DNA from: CAWUEZ02 sp963921355
Lineage (GTDB): Bacteria; Pseudomonadota; Alphaproteobacteria; Thalassobaculales; Thalassobaculaceae
Length of the DNA stretch: 64,000 nucleotides
NCBI GenBank assembly: GCA_963921355.3
Contig: OZ001190.1
Span: forward strand, 248,001-312,000
Reading direction: 5' to 3'
Under the pieces are notes generated by a model. It did not search any database. It was given only the letters and a program-made list of their open reading frames with translations, and was not told the DNA's origin. Position 1 is the stretch's first letter. The number at the start of each line of letters is the position of its first letter. Positions 1 through 9,831 of this stretch are shown piece by piece. The position numbers and the translations under genes were made by a program.

Positions 1-839
1 AGCCCGGCCCCCATCGGATGCAGCCAGCGCGGGATCGGCAGCCGCCGGGAGTGGACGTCGATCAGACCCGCCAGACGCAGCAACGCAATCGCCCCTCCGG
101 CGCTGACCACGCCCAGCAGCGCGAAAGCCGGAAACTCAAAGAACGACGCGATCTCATGGGGCGGCAGAATGAAGGCGGGGAAGTCGCCGAAGTACATTCG
201 GGACAGGATCGTTCCGCAGATCGAGGCAATTACGATCGGAGCAAACGCGGACAGGGCGTAGTGGCCGATCACCACTTCCAGCGCAAAGAACACGCCGGCG
301 ATCGGTGCGTTGAACGAGGCGGCAACCGCACTGGCGACACCGCAGCCGAGCAGCGTACGCGACTGCGACCGGGTCAGGTGCAGAGGGCGGCCGACATAGC
401 TCGCCAGGGCGGCGCCGAGATGGACGGCAGGGCCTTCGCGACCGACCGAGGCGCCGCAGCCGATTGACGCCGCGCTGATGACCGCTGCCCCCAGTCCCTG
501 GCGCATCGACATGCGGCCGACCCGCAAAGCACTCGCTTCGATGACATCCGCGACCCCTTGAGGGCGGCCGCCGGGCATCAGGTAGCGACAGAACAGACCG
601 ATCATCAGGCCGCCGGCGGCGGGCGCCAGCATTAGGCGCCACCATTCGAGCTCGGCCGCGTATGTAGCCACCCGTTCCGACCGGAATCCGAGGAAGAACA
701 GTTGGAAAAGGTCGATCGCCTCGCGAAACGCGATGGCGCCACCTGCTGCGGCAGCGCCGACGGCCAGAGCCGCGACGGCCATCACCAACTGGTCGTTTCG
801 AACCAGCCGCTTTAGGGCCAGGAGTTGACGGCTCGGCAT
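1..839 (-). CDS. ClC-family chloride channel/transporter (partial, C-terminus off the window)
   Basis: Integral membrane anion channel or H+/Cl- exchanger. The frame opens at an ATG at 839 (MPSRQLLALKRLV) and runs leftward off the window start, so about 279 N-terminal residues are present. Visible family motifs are the selectivity-filter segment GREGPAVHLGA, whose Glu corresponds to the gating glutamate, and the following helix VAASFNAPIAGVFFALE. The usual first filter motif GSGIP is not recognisable; that place reads MPGGRPQGVADVIE, a variant that I believe occurs in bacterial ClC-CBS proteins. Whether C-terminal CBS domains follow cannot be seen. It is divergent from the acetyltransferase gene to the right. 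Confidence 0.85.
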   Translation of the reverse strand, partial: MPSRQLLALKRLVRNDQLVMAVAALAVGAAAAGGAIAFREAIDLFQLFFLGFRSERVATYAAELEWWRLMLAPAAGGLMIGLFCRYLMPGGRPQGVADVIEASALRVGRMSMRQGLGAAVISAASIGCGASVGREGPAVHLGAALASYVGRPLHLTRSQSRTLLGCGVASAVAASFNAPIAGVFFALEVVIGHYALSAFAPIVIASICGTILSRMYFGDFPAFILPPHEIASFFEFPAFALLGVVSAGGAIALLRLAGLIDVHSRRLPIPRWLHPMGAG

Positions 840-948
840 AGTCGCGGGGACCGAATGGGAAAGCCGAAAGAAGTTAGAAGCTTACCGGGCAAACATCAGA
901 CGTCAAATGCAGTTGATGTCGCATCTTCATGTCCATACGGTTTCAGCG

Positions 949-1452
949 ATGCCGACAGCGATCAGACACGCCCTCTTCGATCTTGACCGGCCCGACTCGG
1001 ATGACGCGGTCATCGTCCATGCGATGATCCGCCGTCTGGCCGAAGTTCAGGATGCCGAAGACCAGATGGTGGCCCCGATCGGCAGGTTGCGACAGGACGG
1101 AGCGGGGGACGCCCCCCGGTTCAGAGCGCTGATTGCGGAAACCGGGGACGGAAGGGCGGTCGGCCTCGCCCTCTACTACTTTACCTATTCGACCTGGGTG
1201 GCCGGGGCAAAGCTGTATGTCGAGGACCTGTATGTGGACCCGGAGATGCGCAGTTCCGGGCTCGGGCGGCGCCTGATGGGCGCACTCGCGCGGGTCGCTA
1301 TCGACGAAGGCTGCGTCAAGCTCAACCTGTCGGTGAAAACCGACAATCACGCCCGAGCATTCTACGAGAAGCTCGGTCTGCAGCGCAGCGGCACTTGGCT
1401 GCCGTACGCGGTCGCCGGTGAGGCCCTAGAGCGACTCTCTGAGGCCCGCTGA
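949..1452 (+). CDS. GNAT N-acetyltransferase, spermidine/spermine-acetyltransferase-like
   Basis: Acetyl-CoA dependent N-acetyltransferase. The core reads LALYYFTYSTW, then LYVEDLYVDPEMRSSGLGRRLM, which contains the acetyl-CoA pyrophosphate loop (R-x-x-G-x-G-R/K), and ends with NHARAFYEKLG. The YYFTYSTW plus VEDLYV pattern is that of the SSAT/diamine acetyltransferase subgroup, so a polyamine-like or small amine substrate is an inference. Upstream in-frame ATGs at 907 and 916 would add a short extension unlike the family. I prefer 949 because it gives a normal 167-residue protein; no strong ribosome binding site decides it. The gene converges on the diguanylate cyclase gene, with only 5 bp between the stops. 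Confidence 0.82.
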   Translation: MPTAIRHALFDLDRPDSDDAVIVHAMIRRLAEVQDAEDQMVAPIGRLRQDGAGDAPRFRALIAETGDGRAVGLALYYFTYSTWVAGAKLYVEDLYVDPEMRSSGLGRRLMGALARVAIDEGCVKLNLSVKTDNHARAFYEKLGLQRSGTWLPYAVAGEALERLSEAR

Positions 1453-1457
1453 ACCGG

Positions 1458-2489
1458 CTACCCGCCGTTCTGAATACAGACCCGGTTTCGCCCTTCCTGT
1501 TTGGCGCGATAGAGGGTCTCGTCAGTTCTGTCGACCAGAGCGGTGAGCGCCTCGCCATACTCGAACTGCCCGACCCCGATGGAGATCGTCACAGAGCCGA
1601 GGTCCTCGCCGGTCGTCCGATGGGTGATCTTCTTCTGGCTGAGCCGCTTGCGAATCCGCTCGGCGACCTCGGCGGCGACGCTCAATTCGGTGTTCGTCAG
1701 GATCACCGAGAACTCCTCGCCGCCATAGCGCGCGCAGATGTCTGTGTCTCTGACGCTTTCGTTCAGGGTTCTGCCCAGAAGCCTGAGCACCTGATCTCCG
1801 ACCAGGTGGCCATGGCTGTCGTTGAACCGCTTGAAATGGTCGATGTCGAGCATCAGCAGACACAGCGAGTGGCCGTGTTCCATGGCGGACTTGGCCGAAT
1901 CGCGCAGTTCCTTGTCGAAGCGTTTGCGGTTCGACAGGCCCGTAAGCCCGTCGGTCAGCGCCTCCTTCTGGCTCTCTTCCAGCTTTTCCCGAAGGCTCTG
2001 GATCTCGTCCGTCGTTGAAGCCAGTTCGGCCTGCGAGGCCACGTTTCGCTCGCGGGCCGCCTCGGTCTCCTGACGCAATGTCTCGACCAGCGTGCCGATC
2101 CCGTTGGCGGCCTTTGTCTCTTTAAGCGCGTCGTATGCGGAGTCGAGAGCGGCACCCAGCTGACCGGCGCCCTTTCCAGCTTCGTCGAGTGTTCGCGACA
2201 ACCCGCCCGCCAGATCTCCCAGGCCGCCGGCTACATCGACTACGGCCCGATCGCGGTAGCCGGGCAGGACGAAGCGCTCAAACAACTCGTCGCAGCGAGC
2301 ATCATCGAACTCGACGCCGTTGCAGATCAGGATTTCGATCGTGCGCTTCAGATGGTCGATGTCGCCATCGATATACGAGAACCAAACGGCGAAGTTCTCG
2401 GGGGTCGCCGGAATCCCGTGCTGCGCCATCTGCTCCATGGCGCGATTGGCCACGTCTCGGGAGTGATTGACGGCATCCGCCTCAGTCAC
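1458..2489 (-). CDS. GGDEF diguanylate cyclase
   Basis: Makes cyclic di-GMP from two GTP. The 343-residue protein has a soluble N-terminal helical region (about 1-175, no membrane segment, with a coiled-coil-like stretch ending in REKLEESQKEALTD) and a C-terminal GGDEF domain. Active-site motif GGEEF lies at residues 256-260. An RxxD inhibitory site (RDTD, 247-250) sits exactly five residues upstream, so product feedback inhibition is expected. The linker motif DGLTGLSNRKRFD is typical. Start is GTG at 2489, chosen because GGAGG lies a few bases upstream. The N-terminal region (TPENFAVWFSYIDG) resembles one found in many alphaproteobacterial GGDEF proteins; its ligand is unknown. Confidence 0.93.
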   Translation of the reverse strand: MTEADAVNHSRDVANRAMEQMAQHGIPATPENFAVWFSYIDGDIDHLKRTIEILICNGVEFDDARCDELFERFVLPGYRDRAVVDVAGGLGDLAGGLSRTLDEAGKGAGQLGAALDSAYDALKETKAANGIGTLVETLRQETEAARERNVASQAELASTTDEIQSLREKLEESQKEALTDGLTGLSNRKRFDKELRDSAKSAMEHGHSLCLLMLDIDHFKRFNDSHGHLVGDQVLRLLGRTLNESVRDTDICARYGGEEFSVILTNTELSVAAEVAERIRKRLSQKKITHRTTGEDLGSVTISIGVGQFEYGEALTALVDRTDETLYRAKQEGRNRVCIQNGG

Positions 2490-2572
2490 GATCTGCCTCC
2501 GACCGGCAGAACCGGTGGTCTCTCACGTGCCCGACACCGCCGCGCCCGGCATGCGCCGCCCCGAGAGCGCTT

Positions 2573-3064
2573 CTAAGATCGCCGAATGCCAATCCGCCTG
2601 CCGACATATTCGCCATCTTCGACCCGAGTTTGACCGCCATGCAGGTCGACGAGAAGGCCTTGGGCGCTCTGCGGAAGCGGCGCGGAGCGCCGGGTCTTCA
2701 GGTCGACATGCATACACATGAGTTCGTTCGTCGCTGCCAGGAATCCAGCCTCAGCGTGGAACATCCGGTGTAAAAGGTGAAATCTCTTGGGATCATGGTC
2801 GACGATCCACGACCGAAAGGCGAGCGGTGAGCCCTCGGTGACCTCGCGATCATACGTGACGTGCGCTTCCAGGACGAAGATCGATGCGTCGTGATCACGA
2901 CGGTAGCTTTCGCCGACGCCGAGCTTGACGCAGACTGCCTCAGTCGACTGGTCGAAGGCCACCAGGTAGTAGCCGACGTTCATATGCCCGTTGTAGTCGA
3001 TCCACTCCGGGCGAACCGTGACGGTCCCCGTCGCAATCCACCCAGGATCGTCGATGCCTGCCAA
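2573..3064 (-). CDS. 4-hydroxybenzoyl-CoA-thioesterase-fold acyl-CoA thioesterase
   Basis: Hotdog-fold thioesterase of about 163 residues. The active-site region VRPEWIDYNGHMNVGYYLVA contains the D-x-N-G-H-M-N signature, in which Asp is the catalytic residue of the 4HBT group; a second conserved block is the VTYDREV strand. The closest remembered relatives are the thioesterase domain attached to some L-carnitine dehydrogenases and stand-alone betainyl-CoA-type thioesterases, so a short polar acyl-CoA substrate is possible but unproven. I place the start at TTG 3064, preceded by GGAAG. An ATG at 3133 would overlap the divergent gene to the right. The gene is divergent from the membrane protein gene at 3104. 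Confidence 0.82.
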   Translation of the reverse strand: MAGIDDPGWIATGTVTVRPEWIDYNGHMNVGYYLVAFDQSTEAVCVKLGVGESYRRDHDASIFVLEAHVTYDREVTEGSPLAFRSWIVDHDPKRFHLLHRMFHAEAGFLAATNELMCMHVDLKTRRSAPLPQSAQGLLVDLHGGQTRVEDGEYVGRRIGIRRS

Positions 3065-3103
3065 GACGTTTCTTCCCGATATCTTTCGTTCTGGGCGGCG
3101 ATC

Positions 3104-4042
3104 ATGACCGGCCTTTCGTGGATCGGCAAACATGCAACGGCATGGCTTGCCGTCGGCGTCTTCGTGGGTTTGGGCGTACCGGATCTCGCGAGTGCGATTC
3201 GCCCGGCCCTGGTGCCGGCGATCATCGCCATGCTGGTGATCTCCCTGCTGCGCCTCGATCTCGCGTCAGTACGTCATCTCGCCCGCCGCCCGGGGTTGCT
3301 GACGCCGGTTGTCCTGTTCGTTCTGATCGCATCGCCGGCCATCGGCTACGCCGGCGTCGCGCTGGCGGACATCGAGGGCGTGTTCGGCGTCGGCATCGCC
3401 ACCGCCATCATCGTCTGGGCCGCCTCACCACCCCTGATCTCCGTCACCGCCCTGGCCACCATCCTCGGTCTCGATGGCGCTCTCGCGCTGCTGGCAATGA
3501 CCGTGGGCGGGCTTCTGATGCCCTTGACCCTGCCGCCGATCGTGTTCGGGTTGATCGGCCTCGATCTTCCGATCGGCATTCCTGATCTGATTCTGCGGTT
3601 GGCGGGGTTCCTGGTCGTGTCGGGCGGGTTGGCGGCAGGGCTGCGGTGGTGGGTCGGCGCCGACCGGATTGCACGAAGCGCCGATGCGATCGACGGCGCG
3701 TTCGTTCTGGTCATGGTGGTATTCGCCATTGCTGTGATGGACGGAGTGACGGCAGCCGCCGTTGCCGAACCTTTCAGGATTGCCGGGATCGTCGCCCTGG
3801 TGTTCGCCGTCAGCCTGTCCCTGCAGGGGATCGCCCTGCTGCTGTTCCTGCCGGCTGGCCGCAGGACCGCAACCACCGTCGCGCTGATAGCAGGCAACCG
3901 GAACATGGCCATCGTCCTGGGCGCCGCCCCCGCCGCGTTCGCGCCGGATACGTTCCTGTACCTGGCGCTGCTGCAATTCCCGATCTACCTGTTGCCGGCT
4001 CTGCTGCAGCCGGTCTATCGGGCGATCGGGCGAGACAACTAG
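3104..4042 (+). CDS. BASS-like (bile acid:Na+ symporter superfamily) membrane protein
   Basis: Polytopic membrane protein of 312 residues with about nine or ten hydrophobic helices filling nearly the whole length. Features recalling the SBF/BASS and ACR3 group are the early PALVPAIIAMLVISLLRLDL segment and the late GNRNMAIVLGAAP segment, where family members have a conserved glycine/asparagine crossover helix. The substrate is not predictable from sequence; organic anions are the family norm. Start is ATG 3104; codons upstream in the same frame lie over the divergent thioesterase gene. It stands alone, with about 140 bp before the next gene. Confidence 0.7.
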   Translation: MTGLSWIGKHATAWLAVGVFVGLGVPDLASAIRPALVPAIIAMLVISLLRLDLASVRHLARRPGLLTPVVLFVLIASPAIGYAGVALADIEGVFGVGIATAIIVWAASPPLISVTALATILGLDGALALLAMTVGGLLMPLTLPPIVFGLIGLDLPIGIPDLILRLAGFLVVSGGLAAGLRWWVGADRIARSADAIDGAFVLVMVVFAIAVMDGVTAAAVAEPFRIAGIVALVFAVSLSLQGIALLLFLPAGRRTATTVALIAGNRNMAIVLGAAPAAFAPDTFLYLALLQFPIYLLPALLQPVYRAIGRDN

Positions 4043-4185
4043 CCGCAGAACAGCACGGGCAATTTTTGGACACGGTTTCGGGAATCGTCGATACTGCGCG
4101 CGCCGGGATACGCAAAAAGCGGTGTGTGCATGACGGTTGGATGCATCGGCCCCCGGTATGGTGAGACGGTCACGGAACCAACGCC

Positions 4186-5934
4186 TTGAGAGCGATAGAA
4201 AGCGCGCGGCGAAGGGGGCGATTGGGCGTATGGCGGCGGCGGCTGACCCTGCTTGTCATCACGACCCTGGCCGTCATTACCAGCTATGTCTTCACCGCGG
4301 ATAAGCAACTGAACTACCAGCACATGGTGGCGGCCTCCGTCGGCTTTCTCGGTTTCGCCGTCATCATCATCGACTGGTGGGTCAGCCGGGGCATCAAGAA
4401 GTCAGGCGGTGTCCAGGCGATGCGCTCGGGCGGCGTGTTGTCCACGGGGCCGGGCGCCTCCGCAGGCCGGCTCTGGGCCCAGGGGGAAGGGTTCCGGATC
4501 AGCGGACTGCATGACGATGCCCGCAAGAACTTCAACGAAGCGATCGCCCTGTTCAAGGAAGCCAAGGAGCCGGCCGGCGAGATCCTCGTCAAACTGAGCC
4601 AGGGCGACCTTGCCACCGAGTTGGGCGACTTCGATACCGCCGAGAAGTCCTACACAGCGGCGGATTCCGCGGCCAAGGAGGCCAAGGACGTCCGCAGCGA
4701 GGGCCGCGCGCTTGTCGGGCTTGGCAACATGAACCTGCGGCGCAAGGGTTTTGAGGCCGCTCGGCAGCAGTTCGAAGAGGCCCGTCGGGCGTTTTCCAGT
4801 GATACCGATCGGTTCGGAGAGGCGGCGGCGCTTCTGGGGCTCGGCGAGGCCTGCGCCCAGATCTCCAAGATCGAGGAAGGGGGCAGCCATCTCGATCAGG
4901 CGCGCTTCCTGTTCAGCCAGGTCGGTGACCGCATCGGCGAGGCCCACGCCCTGTATGCGCGCGGCGAGCTCTACCGTCAGGAACGCAATCAGGCGGAGGC
5001 ACAGAACCGGTTCGAACGGGCCCTCGCCCTGTATCGGCGCACAGGCGACATCGTTGGTGAGGGCATGGTGAGGCTCTGCCTGTCGGATGCCTATCGGCGC
5101 ATGCAGCGACAGCACGAGGCTCGGGAAACCGCTATCGAGTCGGCCCAGCGTTTCAAGCAGGCCGGCCGACGGCTCGACAACAGCGAGCTGATGACCGGTC
5201 GCGGCGATATCCGACGGTGTCGCATCCGGTTCGACTGGGCCCGTGGCAACGGAACCGCGGCGCGCAACCTGTTCGTCGAAGCCGGCGAGAAGGACAATGA
5301 GTCCCGCATCATGATTGGCCTGGGCCAACTCGAACGCATGGCCGGCAATCTCGAAGACGCCAAAACCATGTTCGACCGGGTCATCGCGCAGTCGAAGAGC
5401 TCGAACGACCTGTTGATCCTGGCCGATGCCCAGAAAGGGCGGGGCCATGTCGATATCGCCCGCGACCAGAAGCGGACCGCCCGCGACGTTCTCAAGGAGG
5501 CGTATGGCCACTATCAGAACGCCGGTGGGACCCGCGATGCCGCCCAGGCTTTGATGGATCTGGGCCAGGCCGACATGCTGATGGAGAACTTCGACCGTGC
5601 GCGGGTCAACTACACCCAGGTGCGGGGCATGTACGCGAAGCTCAACGATCCGCTGGGCCAAGGCGCCGCGCTGCGGGCGATCGGCGACCTCGAATCCGCC
5701 CAGGGCCGGCTGCAACAGGCACAACAGGCCTACGCCGAAGCCCGGATCCTGTTTCAGAGCGTCGGCGACCGTCTGTCGGAGGCCGATGCGGCCTTGCAGA
5801 TCGGGCTGTTGGCCGTCAATCGCGACAACGCAACAGCGGCGGCACTCCTGGTTCAGGCGGGTCGGCTCTACCGGGCGGTCGGCGCTGTGGAGTGGCAGCG
5901 CAAGGCCCATGAATTGGCCCGCCGGATCCGCTGA
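4186..5934 (+). CDS. Membrane-anchored tetratricopeptide-repeat protein
   Basis: A 582-residue protein with two N-terminal hydrophobic segments (about 20-38 and 50-66, the second IVAASVG-like and ending in DWWVSRGIKKSG), followed by some 500 residues of TPR-like helical repeats. Repeats carry the usual G-x-x-x-x-x-x-G-x-x-x-A pattern, for example ALVGLGNMNLRRKGFEAARQ and ALYARGELYRQERNQAEAQ. TPR arrays are protein-protein scaffolds; no enzymatic domain is visible. Two transmembrane helices would leave the repeats on the same side as the N-terminus, probably cytoplasmic. Start is TTG at 4186 with only a weak ribosome binding site; a downstream ATG would cut the membrane region. The function and partners are unknown. 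Confidence 0.75.
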   Translation: MRAIESARRRGRLGVWRRRLTLLVITTLAVITSYVFTADKQLNYQHMVAASVGFLGFAVIIIDWWVSRGIKKSGGVQAMRSGGVLSTGPGASAGRLWAQGEGFRISGLHDDARKNFNEAIALFKEAKEPAGEILVKLSQGDLATELGDFDTAEKSYTAADSAAKEAKDVRSEGRALVGLGNMNLRRKGFEAARQQFEEARRAFSSDTDRFGEAAALLGLGEACAQISKIEEGGSHLDQARFLFSQVGDRIGEAHALYARGELYRQERNQAEAQNRFERALALYRRTGDIVGEGMVRLCLSDAYRRMQRQHEARETAIESAQRFKQAGRRLDNSELMTGRGDIRRCRIRFDWARGNGTAARNLFVEAGEKDNESRIMIGLGQLERMAGNLEDAKTMFDRVIAQSKSSNDLLILADAQKGRGHVDIARDQKRTARDVLKEAYGHYQNAGGTRDAAQALMDLGQADMLMENFDRARVNYTQVRGMYAKLNDPLGQGAALRAIGDLESAQGRLQQAQQAYAEARILFQSVGDRLSEADAALQIGLLAVNRDNATAAALLVQAGRLYRAVGAVEWQRKAHELARRIR

Positions 5935-6151
5935 CGGGGCGTTCCGCGCCGCCGCGACATTTCTGCAACACAGCGGCCACAGGCGCATTCCAGACGGGTG
6001 TCAGACTGGTGTTGGCGCGGCCTCTGTGTTACCTCCTTGCTTCGGATAGGAGATCGGATCGGGGCGCATTGGATTTCGCGCCCTCGTTTGGTGTGTGAAT
6101 TGTCGGCGATTACCCTCGGGATCCCGACCTGCGAGAAGGGGTTGACCACAA

Positions 6152-6952
6152 ATGCGTCGTTCCTTGATCGGTGCATGTGTCGGGATGGCATTGCTGGGCG
6201 GATGCGCGACACAGGGCGAGCTCGAAGAGGGTGCCGTCTACGACCCGATTGAGCCGGTCAACCGGGCAATCTTCGCGGTCAATGATACGGTCGACACCCT
6301 TGTGCTGCGACCGGTCGCTTTCGTTTACAAGGAAACAATCCCCGATCCAATCCGCGGCATGGTCCGGAGCTTCCTGGACTGGTTGTCGTCGCCGGTCACA
6401 ATTCTGAACACGGCCCTGCAAGGCGACTGGCCGGGCCTCGAAAGGTCGACCTCGCGCTTCATCGCGAATGCGCCGTTCTTCGGTTTCGTGGACCACGCGA
6501 CCGGCCTCGGCCTGCCCGCGCGCTCGGAGGATTTCGGGCAGACGCTTGGCGTTTGGGGGGCTGAGGACGGCCCCTACATCGTGCTCCCCATTCTGGGGCC
6601 GAGCAATCTGCGCGATACCGTCGGGCTCGCCGCCGACTTTCTCGCCGACCCGCTTACCTGGTACGGGGGCGACAATGACTTCGTCGAAGCGCTTCCGATC
6701 GGTCGCCGGGTCATGGGCGCGGTCGACTTCCGCGCCGAGAACTACGAAGCAATCAACGACCTGAAGGCGACGTCGGTCGATTACTACGCGCGGGTGCGCA
6801 CGATCTACAAACAGCGCCGCGACGCACAGATTCGCAACGGTACGCCGCCGCCGGCGGTGGGACCCTCGGCGCCCGACTCCTCTGGAGAGTTCGACGACTT
6901 CACGCCGTCGAGCGAACCGATTGAGCAGAGCGGAAGCACCGCAACCAACTGA
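6152..6952 (+). CDS. mlaA: MlaA (VacJ) outer-membrane lipid-asymmetry lipoprotein
   Basis: Outer-membrane lipoprotein that extracts mislocalised phospholipids from the outer leaflet and hands them to periplasmic MlaC. A signal peptide ends in a lipobox, ALLGG before Cys18, with Ala at +2. The family signature YDPIEPVNRAIFAVND follows, then SSPVTILNTALQGD, SRFIANAPFFGFVDHATGLGL and GPYIVLPILGPSNLRDTVG, all hallmarks of MlaA. Length (266 residues) is normal; the tail from about 230 is a low-complexity Pro/Ser-rich stretch. It is followed by mlaC after 65 bp, so the two probably share a transcript. The inner-membrane MlaEFD complex is not encoded nearby. Confidence 0.95.
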   Translation: MRRSLIGACVGMALLGGCATQGELEEGAVYDPIEPVNRAIFAVNDTVDTLVLRPVAFVYKETIPDPIRGMVRSFLDWLSSPVTILNTALQGDWPGLERSTSRFIANAPFFGFVDHATGLGLPARSEDFGQTLGVWGAEDGPYIVLPILGPSNLRDTVGLAADFLADPLTWYGGDNDFVEALPIGRRVMGAVDFRAENYEAINDLKATSVDYYARVRTIYKQRRDAQIRNGTPPPAVGPSAPDSSGEFDDFTPSSEPIEQSGSTATN

Positions 6953-7017
6953 TCCAGTAATCCAGATACGGTCGACCCGGCGTATTGAGGGTGTCGGACG
7001 GGGGACGGAGATCGACC

Positions 7018-7626
7018 ATGGTGAAATCGCTGCGCTTTGTCGCAATCCTGATCATGTTGCTTGCGCCGGTGGACATGGCGCGCGCTGACAGCGCCGCAGG
7101 TGCGTTCGTGGGCGAGTTCGCCGACCGCGCCATCAGCCTCGCCACAGACAAGAGCAAGGACGCGGATACGCTGCGATCCGAGTTCACCGAACTCCTCGAC
7201 ACGTATTTCGACATGCCGGCAATCGGGCGCTTCCTGCTTGGCCGGTGGTGGCGCAGTACCTCGCCGGAGGACCGCGAGGCCTACCTCCAGGCCTTCACCG
7301 ACAGCATCGTGTTCACATACACGAGCCGTTTCGACGACTACTCCGGTCAGAAACTGGTCGTCGACAGCGCGCGTGAGGACGGACGTTTCGAAATCGTCTG
7401 CAGCCGGATCGTCGATCCGAATAACGGCCAGGACGTCCGTCTGGACTGGCGTGTGATCAAGGCGGGCGACAGCCACAAGATCGTGGATGTCATCATCGAG
7501 GGTGTCAGCATGAGCGTCACCCAGCGTCAGGAATACGCGTCCGTTATCCAGAACAACGGCGGCAAGGTTTCAGCCCTCATCGAGGCCCTGAACAGGCAGA
7601 TGGCGGCCCTCAAGGGCGGCAGCTGA
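7018..7626 (+). CDS. mlaC: MlaC phospholipid-binding periplasmic shuttle
   Basis: Periplasmic carrier that moves phospholipids between MlaA and the inner-membrane Mla transporter. The 202-residue protein has a cleavable signal peptide (MVKSLRFVAILIMLL to about ARA) and the MlaC/Ttg2D body: FDMPAIGRFLLGRWWR, then DREAYLQAFTDSIVFTYTSRF, KLVVDSAREDG and a VDVIIEGVSMSVTQRQEYAS strand-helix near the end. Start ATG 7018 is preceded by GGACGGAG. It is the second gene after mlaA on the same strand. The C-terminal segment SALIEALNRQMAALKG is typical of the family. Confidence 0.94.
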   Translation: MVKSLRFVAILIMLLAPVDMARADSAAGAFVGEFADRAISLATDKSKDADTLRSEFTELLDTYFDMPAIGRFLLGRWWRSTSPEDREAYLQAFTDSIVFTYTSRFDDYSGQKLVVDSAREDGRFEIVCSRIVDPNNGQDVRLDWRVIKAGDSHKIVDVIIEGVSMSVTQRQEYASVIQNNGGKVSALIEALNRQMAALKGGS

Positions 7627-7645
7627 CCCTTTCGCCCTCTCTCCC

Positions 7646-7783
7646 TAGAGCAGATCCGTGTCAGATGGAATCGCTTTCGGCGGTCCATCTGACCGGTGAA
7701 TCTGCTCTAACTCTATGATTTAGATCGGATTCGCACGTGTTGGCGGAAACCAAGGGGTTTCCGACAAAACGTGATCCGATCTA
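7646..7783. repeat. 138-bp double-palindrome intergenic repeat, copy A
   Basis: Two long imperfect palindromes separated by 11 bp. The first (7646-7709) has outer arms TAGAGCAGAT / ATCTGCTCTA and inner arms TCAGATGGA / TCCATCTGA. The second (7721-7783) has outer arms TAGATCGGAT / ATCCGATCTA and an inner stem ending in GGAAACC-AAGG-GGTTTCC. A near-identical copy lies at 9555-9692 and a partial one at 9694-9775. It sits between the convergent mlaC and ettA genes. It resembles the palindromic intergenic elements (RIME-like or REP-like) known in alphaproteobacteria; family assignment is by memory only. Confidence 0.9.
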
Positions 7784-7830
7784 GGCACTGATTCACCGCG
7801 CAGGCCGGGCGCCGACGCCTGGCCCCGGGC

Positions 7831-9513
<1,683 letters not shown>

Positions 9514-9554
9514 CGGGCGGGATCCTCGGGGAAAGTGTCGCGACGCGCCGGTTC

Positions 9555-9692
9555 TAGAGCAGATCCGTGTCAGATGGAATCGCTTTCAGCGGTCCATCGG
9601 ACCAGTGAATCTGCTCTAACCCTATGATTTAGATCGGATTCACACGTGTTGGCGGAAACCAAGGGGTTTCCGACAAAACGTGATCCGATCTA
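9555..9692. repeat. 138-bp double-palindrome intergenic repeat, copy B
   Basis: Second full copy of the element seen at 7646-7783, same length and same orientation, with only about five differences by eye. First palindrome 9555-9618, second 9630-9692, both with their outer TAGAGCAGAT and TAGATCGGAT arms intact. It lies between the ettA start codon (9513) and the downstream end of the P450 gene, so any ettA promoter is upstream of, inside or just below it. Confidence 0.9.
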
Positions 9693-9693
9693 C

Positions 9694-9775
9694 CGCAGAT
9701 CCGTGTCAGATGGAATCGCTTTCGGCGGCCCATCGGACCGGTGAATCTGCTCTAACCCTATGATTTAGATCGGAT
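9694..9775. repeat. Truncated third copy of the double-palindrome repeat, copy C
   Basis: Begins two bases after copy B. It has the first palindrome from GCAGATCCGTG (9695) to GAATCTGC and TCTA (9754), lacking the outer left TAGA, then only the left arm TAGATCGGAT (9766-9775) of the second palindrome. It is therefore a tandem, partly deleted duplicate of copy B. The rest of the 9514-9831 gap shows no coding potential. Confidence 0.85.
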
Positions 9776-9831
9776 CATCGGCCAACCGGACAATCAACGC
9801 CGCACGCTCGACTGCGGACCGCCCGCCGGGC

